A stretch of 64,000 bases of DNA. Origin: SB11 sp035906255. Its GTDB lineage: Bacteria; Bacteroidota; Bacteroidia; UBA8524. The translations under genes were made by a program, and so were the position numbers. Below, one piece after another: positions 33,851 to 42,130 of the stretch. The notes beneath the pieces were generated by a model. It did no database searches. It worked only from the letters and a program-made list of their open reading frames with translations, and was not told where the DNA came from. Location: positions 310,001 to 374,000 of the forward strand of contig JAMIFM010000037.1 of assembly GCA_035906255.1 (NCBI GenBank), read 5' to 3'. Position 1 is the first letter of the stretch; the number at the start of each line of letters is the position of its first letter.

Positions 33851-34076
33851 ATAGCAAATGATTTAGGTGATTATTACAATAGAAGATAAATGAACGATAA
33901 ACGTTCGGTGGCGGAAACAATAATCGACGAGTAAGCGGTGATTTTTTTGCAATTCGTTAATAATTTGGCAGTTAGTTTTGCTTGAGAGTGCCTTGTGGCA
34001 GCAAAATTTACGTTATGATAAGGTTGGTTTGTCAATCTGTCAGTATTTTTGATGAAACCCTGTCACAAAAAACAAT

Positions 34077-34092
34077 TGGCATAAAAGTGGCA
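34077..34092 (+). promoter_or_regulatory. Sigma-54-like GG-N10-GC element ahead of groES
   Basis: TGGCATAAAAGTGGCA has GG and GC separated by exactly ten bases, the core spacing of sigma-54 promoters, 50 bases before the groES ATG. No TAnnTTTG element or CIRCE repeat was seen in this interval. The -12 part (GTGGCA) is not the ideal TTGCA. Confidence 0.4.
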
Positions 34093-34142
34093 AGTGAGGC
34101 AGTACATCTAAAAATATAAATCTTTAAATAAGTAATATATCT

Positions 34143-34424
34143 ATGACACTAAAACCAGTAGCAGGAACTCAAAATAGAGTTGTTGTTGAGCCTGCACCCG
34201 CAGAAACCAAAACCGCATCAGGCATCATCATCCCCGATTCAGCCAAAGAAAAACCCCAAAGAGGCACCGTGGTATCAGTTAGTGAAGTGGACGAAAAAGG
34301 AAACAAACCCGCCGTTAAAGCAGGTGATGTTGTATTGTACGGTAAATACGCCGGTACTGAAATAAGTGTAGAAGGTAAAGATTACCTTATCATGCGCGAA
34401 AGCGACATTTTCGCTATTCTTTAA
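34143..34424 (+). CDS. groS: Co-chaperonin GroES
   Basis: 93 residues, the normal length. The family pattern is present: 'NRVVVEPAPAETKTASGIIIPDSAKEKPQRGTVVSV' (mobile loop around residues 18-33), 'VKAGDVVLYGKYAGTEI' and 'DYLIMRESDIFAIL'. It caps the GroEL ring and closes the folding chamber in the cytoplasm. groEL follows after 39 bases in the standard bicistronic order. Confidence 0.98.
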   Translation: MTLKPVAGTQNRVVVEPAPAETKTASGIIIPDSAKEKPQRGTVVSVSEVDEKGNKPAVKAGDVVLYGKYAGTEISVEGKDYLIMRESDIFAIL

Positions 34425-34463
34425 TCAATTAACCAACCCAGAAGAATATAAAACGATAAAAAT

Positions 34464-36098
34464 ATGGCAAAGAAAATTCAGTATAGTGTAGATGCACGCG
34501 ACGGTTTGAAGCGTGGCGTTGATGCTTTGGCAAACGCAGTAAAAGTAACTCTTGGCCCTAAAGGCCGCAACGTGGTTATCGACAAAAAATTCGGTTCTCC
34601 CGCTGTAACTAAAGACGGTGTTACCGTAGCTAAAGAAATTGAATTGCAAGACCCTATTGAAAACATGGGTGCTCAAATGGTGAAAGAAGTGGCCAGCAAA
34701 ACTGCTGATATTGCAGGTGATGGTACTACTACGGCTACCGTTTTGGCTCAGGCTATTGTAACTGCTGGTTTGAAAAACGTGGCAGCAGGTGCAAACCCAA
34801 TGGATTTGAAACGTGGTATTGATAAGGCTGTTGAAGCTATTATCAACAACCTGAAAAGCCAATCGCAAGTGGTGGGTGCTGATAACAGCAAAATTGAGCA
34901 AGTAGCTACTATATCTGCCAATAACGACGAGGTTATCGGTAAACTTATTGCCGATGCAATGGCTAAAGTGGGTAAAGAAGGTGTGATTACCGTTGAAGAA
35001 GCTAAAGGTACCGAAACTGAGGTGAAAACCGTAGAAGGTATGCAGTTTGATCGTGGTTACCTGTCGGCTTATTTTGTTACCAATACTGAGAAAATGATTG
35101 CCGAATTGGAGTCGCCTTTCATCCTTATTTACGACAAGAAAATAAGCAGCATGAAAGAGATACTTCCTATTTTGGAGCAAGTGGTGCAAACAGGCAAACC
35201 TTTGGTAATTATTGCCGAAGATTTGGACGGCGAAGCGTTGGCTACTTTGGTGGTGAACAAATTGCGCGGTTCATTGAAAATTGCTGCTGTAAAAGCCCCC
35301 GGCTTTGGCGACCGCCGCAAGGCTATGCTTGAAGATATTGCTATCCTAACAGGTGGTTATGTTATCAGCGAAGAGCAAGGTTGGAAACTTGAAAATGCTA
35401 CTTTAGACCAATTGGGCAAAGCTGAGAAAATCAGCATTGATAAAGATAATACTACTATTATCAACGGTGCAGGCGAAAAAGAAAACATCTCTGCCCGTAT
35501 CAACCAAATAAAAGCTCAAATCGAATCTACTACCAGCGATTATGATAAAGAAAAATTGCAAGAGCGTTTGGCTAAATTGGCCGGCGGTGTTGCTGTTCTT
35601 TATATCGGTGCTGCTACTGAGGTAGAAATGAAAGAGAAAAAAGACCGTGTGGATGATGCTTTGCACGCAACCCGTGCTGCTGTTGAAGAAGGTATTGTTG
35701 CCGGTGGCGGTGTGGCTTATATCCGCGCTATCGAGTCTTTGGCAAACCTTACCGGTGTTAACGATGATGAAACCACAGGTATCCATATCATCCGCCGTGC
35801 TATCGAAGAGCCTTTACGTCAGATTGTTGCTAACGCAGGTGGCGAAGGTTCAGTAGTTGTGAACAAAGTAAAAGAAGGCCAAGCTGATTTTGGTTTTAAC
35901 GCCCGCACTGAGAAGTATGAAAACCTGATTGCTGCCGGTGTTATCGACCCTACTAAAGTAAGCCGTGTTGCATTGCAAAATGCAGCTTCTGTGGCCAGCA
36001 TGATTTTGACTACTGAGTGCATACTTGCTGAAGAAAAAGAAGAAAAACCTGCTATGCCCGGTGGCGGAATGCCCGGCGGTATGGACGGTATGTATTAA
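34464..36098 (+). CDS. groL: Chaperonin GroEL
   Basis: 544 residues, full length. Recognised by 'VTLGPKGRNVVID', 'DGTTTATVLAQAI' (ATP-binding), 'RGIDKAVEAII', 'KISSMKEILPILEQV', 'PGFGDRRKAMLEDIA', 'AVEEGIVAGGGVAYIRAI' and the Gly-Met-rich tail 'MPGGGMPGGMDGMY'. It forms the double heptamer that folds proteins with GroES. Single copy in the window, immediately after groES. A tandem duplicated, hairpin-rich element follows its stop. Confidence 0.99.
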   Translation: MAKKIQYSVDARDGLKRGVDALANAVKVTLGPKGRNVVIDKKFGSPAVTKDGVTVAKEIELQDPIENMGAQMVKEVASKTADIAGDGTTTATVLAQAIVTAGLKNVAAGANPMDLKRGIDKAVEAIINNLKSQSQVVGADNSKIEQVATISANNDEVIGKLIADAMAKVGKEGVITVEEAKGTETEVKTVEGMQFDRGYLSAYFVTNTEKMIAELESPFILIYDKKISSMKEILPILEQVVQTGKPLVIIAEDLDGEALATLVVNKLRGSLKIAAVKAPGFGDRRKAMLEDIAILTGGYVISEEQGWKLENATLDQLGKAEKISIDKDNTTIINGAGEKENISARINQIKAQIESTTSDYDKEKLQERLAKLAGGVAVLYIGAATEVEMKEKKDRVDDALHATRAAVEEGIVAGGGVAYIRAIESLANLTGVNDDETTGIHIIRRAIEEPLRQIVANAGGEGSVVVNKVKEGQADFGFNARTEKYENLIAAGVIDPTKVSRVALQNAASVASMILTTECILAEEKEEKPAMPGGGMPGGMDGMY

Positions 36099-36136
36099 TC
36101 GTCATCCCGAACTTGTTTCGGGATCTCATTATCAAT

Positions 36137-36366
36137 AAAACAAAAAAATCCCCGCCAATTTTGGCGGGGATTTTTTTGTTTTATTGGTGCTAATAACCGG
36201 TATTCGTCGGCATAACTATTTCCTACGCGTTCCCCAAAGCGTCCTCGCTTTGGGAGAAACAAAGTAGCGTTCCGCTACATCAATTTTCGTGTGGACACGA
36301 ATGCTGTATCCTTTAAGCGAGGACTCTTAAAGGAACAACAATTGCCGTCCCAAACCCGATTCGGGA
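36137..36366 (+). repeat. Tandem structured repeat, unit 1
   Basis: Begins with a 22-bp perfect terminator stem (36137-36158 with 36161-36182; core TCCCCGCCAA/TTGGCGGGGA). Then follow palindromes CCCAAAGCG-TCCT-CGCTTTGGG, GTAGCG-TTC-CGCTAC, TCGTG-N4-CACGA, TCCTTTAAG-N8-CTTAAAGGA and CCCGATTCGGG. Nearly the same series recurs in unit 2. Confidence 0.85.
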
Positions 36367-36375
36367 CTTCACTAT

Positions 36376-36601
36376 AAACAAAAACTCCCCGCTAATTTTA
36401 GCGGGGAGTTTTTGTTTTATTGGCACTAAGTTAACTGGTCTTCGTCGGCACAACTATTTCCACACGTTCCCCAAAGCGTCCTCGCTTTGGGAAAAACAAA
36501 GTAGCGTTCCGCTACATCAATTCTCGTATGGACACGAATGCTGTATCCTTTAAGCGAGGACTCTTAAAGGAACAAAATTGCCACCCCAAACCCGCTCGGG
36601 A
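36376..36601 (+). repeat. Tandem structured repeat, unit 2
   Basis: Begins with a 20-bp terminator stem (core CTCCCCGCTAA/TTAGCGGGGAG) and then repeats the palindromes of unit 1 with scattered substitutions. The terminator stems of the two units differ at paired positions (GCC/GGC versus GCT/AGC), so base pairing is kept. Confidence 0.85.
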
Positions 36602-36620
36602 TTTTTGGGTTATAGAAATC

Positions 36621-37412
36621 TCATTCTCCAAATTTGTATCCTATGCCAAGTGAACCCCAAAAACTATCTTGGTATATCCAATCTTTCCTTGCTCCAAACA
36701 TTTTGTCCCAACCTCCAAAAAGCCCAATATTGAACCCATTAATCTCATATGTTAAGCCAAATGAATAATAAGTAAAAGATATAGCATCAATTTTTTCATC
36801 CTCTTTGTTAACGAAATATTTATCAGAGTTTATAGCGAAAGCAACAGGAATAATATTAAAGTATTTTTTTCTATAAGGGTTGTTCCCTAATTTAATTCTA
36901 TAGCCAAAAGCATAGCTCAAAGATAAATTACTTTCGAATTGAAGTTCTGAACCGAGTTGACGAATTTTTAACGGCAATGTGACGGGCATTCCTACAATTG
37001 ACTGGGATGACAGATACTTGGTATTAGGTGAAGGAGCAGACTTTACTCTAAAATAATAGTTGTAAACGGTATCTGATTTGGCAGTATCTGTAAATACAAT
37101 GTCAACAATACTGTCTCTTATGCCCGTTTCGTATTTGAAACTATAATTAGGTAAAATGTATATGTATGCATTGTCTCCATTTTCAAGTATGTTATATTTA
37201 ACAAAGGGTAATGGGGAAACAATAAGCCTATAAGTTCTATTGTCCTTAATAGCAATTCCTTTTTTGTGGTCATATACCCTTTCAAGAATTAGGGTATCCT
37301 TTGTTTTGTAAACATTATCATTGTATAGAATAGCCCGTGCTGCAAACTTTAGCTGGGAATTTCCTAACACAAAAGAGACTGTGAAGATTAATAAAGTTAA
37401 TATCCTTTTCAT
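36621..37412 (-). CDS. Exported envelope protein of unknown function
   Basis: 263 residues with a signal peptide (MKRILTLLIFTVSFVLGNSQ). Residues 25-130 look like beta strands of a periplasmic domain ('DTLILERVYDHKKGIAIKDN', 'YIYILPNYSFKYETG'); the last 120 alternate as in a small outer-membrane barrel ('SLSYAFGYRIKLGNN', 'YSFGLTYEINGFNIGLFGGW') and end 'FWGSLGIGYKFGE'. Somewhat more AT-rich than its neighbours. A -7 element TAGTTTTG lies 18 bases before the start. No family recognised. Confidence 0.82.
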   Translation of the reverse strand: MKRILTLLIFTVSFVLGNSQLKFAARAILYNDNVYKTKDTLILERVYDHKKGIAIKDNRTYRLIVSPLPFVKYNILENGDNAYIYILPNYSFKYETGIRDSIVDIVFTDTAKSDTVYNYYFRVKSAPSPNTKYLSSQSIVGMPVTLPLKIRQLGSELQFESNLSLSYAFGYRIKLGNNPYRKKYFNIIPVAFAINSDKYFVNKEDEKIDAISFTYYSFGLTYEINGFNIGLFGGWDKMFGARKDWIYQDSFWGSLGIGYKFGE

Positions 37413-37429
37413 AGTAGTGTTTTATTACC

Positions 37430-37437
37430 CAAAACTA
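37430..37437 (-). promoter_or_regulatory. -7 promoter element of the 263-residue envelope gene
   Basis: TAGTTTTG on the minus strand, exact TAnnTTTG match. Confidence 0.55.
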
Positions 37438-37502
37438 CTTTGCTACCAAAAAAACAGATTAATAACAACTACTGATAATTTCTCCGTAAAAACACGTAAA
37501 AA

Positions 37503-37532
37503 AGCCCCGTTACCTTTATGGATAACGGGGCT
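37503..37532 (-). terminator. Terminator after the DUF4399 lipoprotein gene
   Basis: Stem AGCCCCGTTA/TAACGGGGCT followed on the minus strand by CTTTTTTACG, 24 bases beyond the stop. Confidence 0.8.
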
Positions 37533-37555
37533 GTATAAAAGCGGTAAAACAGTTC

Positions 37556-38038
37556 TTACTTCTCTACCACAATGGTAATAGTGTTGCTCCACTCAGAGCC
37601 GTAGGATTGGTGCAAACCATCCGCAAACTGCAAGGTTAACTTATGAGGACCGGGAGTTAGCTCCAGCGTATCGGCTGTTTGGCCTTGTCCGTAGTGGATG
37701 TGCGTTGCATTCTTAGCCACAGGGCGGCCGGTTTCAATCTCTGCACCATCAATAATAATGTGGTGATGGCCTTTGCCCTCGTTTTTCACACCCGCAGGCT
37801 CCACTTCCATACCGTTGATGCCCATTTGTACAATCACGGGAGATTTTACCATATCGCCATCCTTAATATTCACAAAAAACACCCCCTTCTTCTCAGTAGT
37901 TGCAGAGGTATTTTCAGGTGTAGTTGTTTGCGCAGCAGGACTATCCGTATGGTGTCCTTCGTGGTTATTTTCGGTTTTTTGTTTGCAAGCTGCCAAAGCC
38001 ACAATAGCCAATGACAGGGTTATTACTTTTAATTTCAT
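37556..38038 (-). CDS. DUF4399-domain lipoprotein
   Basis: 160 residues. Lipoprotein signal 'LSLAIVALAAC' with lipid-bearing Cys18, then a Thr/Pro/His-rich linker (ENNHEGHHTDSPAAQ). The DUF4399 domain occupies about residues 50-158: 'VFFVNIKDGDMVKSPVIVQMG', 'GKGHHHIIIDG', 'HIHYGQGQTADTLELTPGPH' and 'LTLQFADGLHQSYG'. The many histidines suggest metal binding, but the function of the family is not established. Expected in the periplasm or outer membrane. Single gene with its own terminator. Confidence 0.9.
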   Translation of the reverse strand: MKLKVITLSLAIVALAACKQKTENNHEGHHTDSPAAQTTTPENTSATTEKKGVFFVNIKDGDMVKSPVIVQMGINGMEVEPAGVKNEGKGHHHIIIDGAEIETGRPVAKNATHIHYGQGQTADTLELTPGPHKLTLQFADGLHQSYGSEWSNTITIVVEK

Positions 38039-38088
38039 ATAATTTTATTTTTAAGATTAATTATCCGTGCAGTATGCAATATAGCTAA

Positions 38089-38784
38089 TTACCCCTCTTT
38101 TTGTGCAATAATACAAGCGCATTCAGGTATAAATAGCTTGGCATTCATGCTCATTTCAGGCTCATGGCCTAAGGGCATAGCTACTAACTTTAGAGGACTT
38201 TGCTTAATTACCTCTTCCCATTCATTGTTTTCGCGCAGGGCAAACCCGTATTGGGTAAAAGGCATCAACAGCATGGTTTGTTTGGTGCGTATGCCTGCAA
38301 AAAACTTTCCGCCCGGTTTCAATACTCTGTACACCTCGGCAAGATGCGCTTGCGGGTTTTCCCAAAAGTACACCACATTGCAGCAATACACAGCATCAAA
38401 ACTGTTGTCGGCAAACGGCATAGCATCGCTGCCGCCAAAATGTAAATCCAGTTGTTTTTGCTGTATTTGGGGTTGACAATTTTTCACTGCCTGTTTGTAC
38501 ATCTCTTCCGAAAAATCCAATCCCGTGATGTGTAGGTTTTGTGCTTGAGCAAATACTTTGGTAAATAAGTTACCGTTTCCATAGCCAATTTCGAGCAATC
38601 GGCTATTATCGGCAATATTCATTTGCTCAAGCACCCAATCGTATAATGAGGCATTGCCTTTATTCATTTTATTACCCACGGCAACCCCAAGTTTGCCGCT
38701 GGGTTGCCGTAACTGGCGCGCTACGGTTTTTTGCCCGGGTTGTAATCCCAGTTTAAGTATAAGGTTCAAAAAAAACTTCTTCAT
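38089..38784 (-). CDS. Class I SAM-dependent methyltransferase (Methyltransf_11 type)
   Basis: 231 residues. Motif I 'LLEIGYGNGNLF' (SAM binding) is followed by 'ITGLDFSEEMYKQAV' (motif II with acidic residue), 'DAMPFADNSFDAVYCCNVVYF' (motif III/IV) and 'HLAEVYRVLKPGGKFFAGI' (motif V). The product can be small-molecule, lipid or quinone methylation; the motifs do not decide. It stands alone between the DUF4399 and AIM24-like genes. Confidence 0.9.
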   Translation of the reverse strand: MKKFFLNLILKLGLQPGQKTVARQLRQPSGKLGVAVGNKMNKGNASLYDWVLEQMNIADNSRLLEIGYGNGNLFTKVFAQAQNLHITGLDFSEEMYKQAVKNCQPQIQQKQLDLHFGGSDAMPFADNSFDAVYCCNVVYFWENPQAHLAEVYRVLKPGGKFFAGIRTKQTMLLMPFTQYGFALRENNEWEEVIKQSPLKLVAMPLGHEPEMSMNAKLFIPECACIIAQKEG

Positions 38785-38838
38785 AGTTTCAAAATATAAT
38801 GGTGCAATTTGGGTATCGGTATAACCATTGAAAACAAA

Positions 38839-38865
38839 AAAGGCGGTTTGTTATAAACCGCCTTT
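38839..38865 (-). terminator. Terminator after the AIM24-like gene
   Basis: Stem AAAGGCGGTTT/AAACCGCCTTT with loop GTTAT and a T-rich minus-strand tail. Confidence 0.8.
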
Positions 38866-38884
38866 ACTATACGTTGGAAAATTA

Positions 38885-39670
38885 TTAATCGCCATCCAAC
38901 AGGTTACCAAGACCGCCCAAAAGGCTGCCTTCTTCTTTGCGCCTTGCACCGCCGTATTGCAAAATGCGGCCTGCCAAGCGGCTGATAGGTAACGATTGAA
39001 TCCATACTTTGCCGGGGCCGCGCAATACTGCAAAAAACAAACCTTCGCCGCCAAAAATGGTGTTTTTAACACCGCCCACAAATTGTATGTCGTAATCAAC
39101 ACCTGATGTAAAGGCTACAATACAACCAGTATCAATTTTAAGGGTTTCGCCGGGCATCAGTTCTTTCTCAATTACCATACCGCCTGCGTGTACAAAAGCT
39201 ACACCGTCGCCTTCAAGTTTTTGCATGATAAAACCCTCACCGCCAAACAAGCCTGTGCCCAGTTTGCGTTGAAACTCAATACCTACTGAAACACCTTTGG
39301 CAGCACATAAAAAGGCATCTTTTTGGCACACTATTTTTCCACCCAGTTCATACAAATCCATCGGGATGATTTTACCTGCATAGGGAGAGGCAAATGCAAC
39401 GTGGTTTTTGGTATTACCCATATTGGTATAAGCGGTCATAAAAAGGCTTTCACCGGTTATAAGGCGTTTGCCCGCGCTAAACAATTTGCCCATAAAGCCT
39501 TGTTGTTGCTGAGTACCGTCGCCAAAAATGGTTTCCATTTTTATACCGTCCTTCATCATCATAAAGCTACCGGCTTCGGCCACAACCGTTTCTTGGGGGT
39601 CAAGTTCCACCTCAACAAACTGCATTTCTTCGCCGTAAATTTTGTAATCTATTTCGTGGTTGGTTTTCAT
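38885..39670 (-). CDS. TIGR00266/AIM24-family protein
   Basis: 261 residues. Typical features: 'YGEEMQFVEVELDPQETVVAEAGSFMMM' start, glycine-rich strands ('KRLITGESLFMTAYTN', 'FGGEGFIMQKLEGDGVAFVHAGG') and 'IFGGEGLFFAVLRGPGKVWIQSLP' near the end. The family folds as a tryptophan-RNA-binding-attenuator-like beta barrel and includes yeast mitochondrial AIM24; its bacterial role is unknown. No signal peptide, so cytoplasmic. A -7 element TATTTTTG lies about 24 bases before the ATG. Confidence 0.93.
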   Translation of the reverse strand: MKTNHEIDYKIYGEEMQFVEVELDPQETVVAEAGSFMMMKDGIKMETIFGDGTQQQQGFMGKLFSAGKRLITGESLFMTAYTNMGNTKNHVAFASPYAGKIIPMDLYELGGKIVCQKDAFLCAAKGVSVGIEFQRKLGTGLFGGEGFIMQKLEGDGVAFVHAGGMVIEKELMPGETLKIDTGCIVAFTSGVDYDIQFVGGVKNTIFGGEGLFFAVLRGPGKVWIQSLPISRLAGRILQYGGARRKEEGSLLGGLGNLLDGD

Positions 39671-39693
39671 ATTAATTTTAAAACTACTGATAG

Positions 39694-39701
39694 CAAAAAT
39701 A
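39694..39701 (-). promoter_or_regulatory. -7 promoter element of the AIM24-like gene
   Basis: TATTTTTG on the minus strand, exact TAnnTTTG match. Confidence 0.55.
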
Positions 39702-39750
39702 ACAACCTTAGGTAATTAGCAATGTTTTTTCCGATGAAATTAATGTGCAA

Positions 39751-40359
39751 TCAGTCGGCCGACATTGCCGCTATACACTCTTCACGGATTTTCCATAACT
39801 CATCTAACGTAAACGATAGGGGAGTGTAGGTAATCCATTTTTGCAGCAACTCCTTGTGATACGAAACCTTGAAATCGGTAATCTCGTTCGGGTCGATAGT
39901 AATCTCAACAATCAGGTCATCAAAAAACTTATCAGGTGATGAGCCGGGGCTGGTGTAATCAAACACCTGACCTTTGTAGCACAAGTAATTATGCGCTTCG
40001 GGAATAAACTCAAGCCCGTATTTATTAAGCACCTTACCCACCGCAGGCGAGTATTTACTACCCATCCTGAATATCCCCAATTTTAATACAATATCAGCGT
40101 GTTTATTTTCAAGTGCCAGTTGTGCCAGCAGGGCGTGCTTGGTACTGCAAGTACCGCGCTGCTCTTTAAGCGGGCTTAATATATCCAGTTTATTGGTGTT
40201 GCGTTTGTAGGGTAATTGCTGAACGTATTGTGCGGCTTTGGCAAAAGTGGTTAAGCCCAGCTCGATAAATTTATCGGAAACCGGTCTGCCGGAGGATATA
40301 CTGAAATCAAGGCGCACTTTATTGCCGGAACTGATGGGTATGGACGGCAAATAAAACAC
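39751..40359 (-). CDS. Transglutaminase-like protein, last gene of the RidA operon
   Basis: 202 residues from a GTG codon; no ATG nearby serves better. A Cys-His-Asp arrangement of transglutaminase/papain type can be proposed: Cys71 in 'EQRGTCSTKHALLAQLA', His123 in 'PEAHNYLCY' and Asp134 in 'QVFDYTSPG'. The Cys-led helix followed by His and Asp strands is the order in that superfamily, but overall similarity is low and no named family is assigned. The first 41 bases overlap the end of the GNAT gene, so the four genes RidA, methyltransferase, GNAT and this one are co-transcribed. Confidence 0.75.
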   Translation of the reverse strand: MFYLPSIPISSGNKVRLDFSISSGRPVSDKFIELGLTTFAKAAQYVQQLPYKRNTNKLDILSPLKEQRGTCSTKHALLAQLALENKHADIVLKLGIFRMGSKYSPAVGKVLNKYGLEFIPEAHNYLCYKGQVFDYTSPGSSPDKFFDDLIVEITIDPNEITDFKVSYHKELLQKWITYTPLSFTLDELWKIREECIAAMSAD

Positions 40360-40840
40360 TTATTTCGCCATTTTCCTCGTAAAATTTTTCAAAACAAAGC
40401 CCCAATTTTTCTAACACCCTAATAGATGCAAAATTATTTTTATGGGTGCGTCCGATAATACGGGTAAGGTGCAGTTGATTAAACCCGTATTCAATACAAG
40501 CGTTGGCTGCTTCGGTGGCATACCCTTGGTTCCAAAACCTGCGCAGCAACCGGTAACCTATATCGGTTTCCTGCCAATCTTCAATGTAACGGAGGCCGCA
40601 CCACCCAATAAACGCTCCCGTTTGTTTGTGTATCATTGTCCATCGGCCATACCCGCGCAGTTGGTATTGACGGTAGTTTGCCACCAGTTGCCTTGCATCT
40701 TCAACATCGGCAAAAGGAACGTCGCCTGTATAGCGCATTACTTCTGGGTCGGCATTTAACTCATAAAAATCGGCAGTATCGGCCTCTGCCATTTCGTACA
40801 GGTATAGCCGAGGTGTTTCTATGATTACCTGCCTTGTCAA
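40319..40840 (-). CDS. GNAT-family N-acetyltransferase (RimJ/RimL type)
   Basis: 173 residues. Opening 'IIETPRLYLYEMAEADTADFYEL' and 'DPEVMRYTGDVPF' are typical of the RimJ/RimL branch; acetyl-CoA-binding motif A reads 'IGYRLLRRFWNQGYATEAA' and motif B 'GRTHKNNFASIRVLEKLGL'. It transfers an acetyl group to an amine, on a protein N-terminus or small molecule that cannot be named. It starts 3 bases after the methyltransferase stop and overlaps the next gene, within a four-gene operon. Confidence 0.93.
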   Translation of the reverse strand: MTRQVIIETPRLYLYEMAEADTADFYELNADPEVMRYTGDVPFADVEDARQLVANYRQYQLRGYGRWTMIHKQTGAFIGWCGLRYIEDWQETDIGYRLLRRFWNQGYATEAANACIEYGFNQLHLTRIIGRTHKNNFASIRVLEKLGLCFEKFYEENGEISVLFAVHTHQFRQ

Positions 40841-40843
40841 AAG

Positions 40844-41647
40844 CTATTTTTTAATTGCTTTAATAGAATACACCATAGGGATAATGCCCTCAAGGCCTTT
40901 TATTTGCCAACGTTCAGGAGCAATTTCAACCGTATTAGTAAAACAATTGTAGGGCGAGTAATAATGCTCGTTGAAAACCTGTATTTCAAGTCCGTTAGTT
41001 ATTAAAGCATTTAATATTTCGCTGATACTGTGGTTCCAGCTATATTCTTTTTGAGTAATGTCAGCAGAAGTATCTGCATATGTACCCTGCTTTTCAGTCA
41101 CTATCACTTCTTTGTTATAATAGGGGTATTTCAAAAAGGTCATATCATCATCCAACATCCATAGTACGGGATGAAAATCGGCCATGTAAAATACTCCCCC
41201 CTTATTCAGGCTTTCAGCTATTACTTGCGCCCATTTATTCAAATCGGGCAACCAACCGATAGTGCCGTATGAGGTGAAAACAATATCAAATGTTTTGTTG
41301 ATGTGTTGGCGGGTGTCGTACACATTGCAGCAAACAAAATCAGCGTTTATATTCGCTTTTGCAGCTAATTGCCGTGCTTCGACAACAGCCGTATCTGATA
41401 AATCAACTCCGGTTACTTGGGCACCCAAACGGGCAAAACACAAAGTGTCCATCCCGAAGTGACATTGCAGGTGCAACAGGCTTTTGCCACTCACCTCACC
41501 GGCCAGTTCAGCCATTTCAATCGGGGTTAAAACATTTCGGCCTTCCAAAAAGCCCGTCATGTCATAAAAATCAGTGTCTTTGTGCACAGTTGTGCGCTTA
41601 TTCCACAACTCGCGGTTGGCTTCAAAAAAGCCGTTATAGTTTTCCAT
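40844..41647 (-). CDS. SAM-dependent methyltransferase
   Basis: 267 residues. Motif I reads 'LLHLQCHFGMDTLCFARLG', a variant (Q-C-H-F-G) of the usual E-x-G-x-G known from a common group of Bacteroidota methyltransferases; 'VTGVDLSDTAVVEAR', 'DIVFTSYGTIGWLPDLNKWA' and 'GGVFYMADFHPVLWML' follow. The second-half insertion 'DDDMTFLKYPYYNKEVI' probably forms the substrate lid. Substrate unknown. Its start directly abuts the RidA stop with no spacer, so translation is coupled. Confidence 0.9.
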   Translation of the reverse strand: MENYNGFFEANRELWNKRTTVHKDTDFYDMTGFLEGRNVLTPIEMAELAGEVSGKSLLHLQCHFGMDTLCFARLGAQVTGVDLSDTAVVEARQLAAKANINADFVCCNVYDTRQHINKTFDIVFTSYGTIGWLPDLNKWAQVIAESLNKGGVFYMADFHPVLWMLDDDMTFLKYPYYNKEVIVTEKQGTYADTSADITQKEYSWNHSISEILNALITNGLEIQVFNEHYYSPYNCFTNTVEIAPERWQIKGLEGIIPMVYSIKAIKK

Positions 41648-42046
41648 TTAATTATTAATAATTATTGCAGATATTTCAATTTCAATCAGTAATTCGGGGT
41701 TAATTAGTGCACTCACCTCAACCATAGTGGCAGCAGGTTTTATATTCTTAAAAAACTCACCGTGTGCTTTTCCCGCTTCTTCCCAGCGTGATATATCAGT
41801 TACAAACATTCGGGTACGCACTACATCAGTCATAGCTGCACCTGTTTGCTGTAAAGCCTTTTCAATTTTTTGCAGGATAAAATGCGTTTGAGCATACATA
41901 TCATCAATACCAACCGTGTTCCCGTTTTCATCAACGGCGGTAGTTCCGGCAACTTCAACAGTGTTCCCTACTCTCACTGCACGGCAATATCCCACAATAT
42001 CTTCCCAAGGGGCACCACTGGTAATATTTATACGTTTAATGTTCAT
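41648..42046 (-). CDS. RidA-family (YjgF/YER057c/UK114) protein
   Basis: 132 residues. Characteristic 'GAPWEDIVGYCRAVRVGNTVEVAGTTAVDENG' (N-terminal half), 'QTHFILQKIEKALQQTGAAMTDVVRTRMFVTDISRW' and 'AATMVEVSALINPELLIEIEISAI'. RidA trimers hydrolyse reactive 2-aminoacrylate-type enamine/imine intermediates; the key Arg appears in 'VVRTRMFVTD'. It has the slightly longer loop of the subgroup that is not strictly RidA. It heads an operon with methyltransferase, GNAT and transglutaminase-like genes, hinting at small-molecule modification. Confidence 0.93.
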   Translation of the reverse strand: MNIKRINITSGAPWEDIVGYCRAVRVGNTVEVAGTTAVDENGNTVGIDDMYAQTHFILQKIEKALQQTGAAMTDVVRTRMFVTDISRWEEAGKAHGEFFKNIKPAATMVEVSALINPELLIEIEISAIIINN

Positions 42047-42130
42047 AGTTTGTACAGTAAGGCAAATAAACTAAAAACCCCGCACATTGGCAGGGTTTTC
42101 GGGTAATTTATCTGTAAAAACAATGAAAAA

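Larger units (their letters stand above)
36099..36620. other. Intergenic region after groEL: tandem structured duplication
   Basis: No gene seen. Apart from a short palindrome after the stop (CCCGAACTTGTTTCGGG), it is filled by two copies of one unit about 237 bases apart. Confidence 0.85.

Noticed and set aside
33851..34142. A CIRCE element upstream of groES.
   Set aside because: The TTAGCACTC-N9-GAGTGCTAA inverted repeat is not present in the interval.
34425..35189. A 254-codon open frame on the minus strand opposite groEL.
   Set aside because: It lies entirely opposite groES/groEL, with composition dictated by GroEL codons; a shadow.
36137..36601. The tandem units after groEL as a coding duplication.
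   Set aside because: No conserved reading frame crosses both units; all structure is palindromic.
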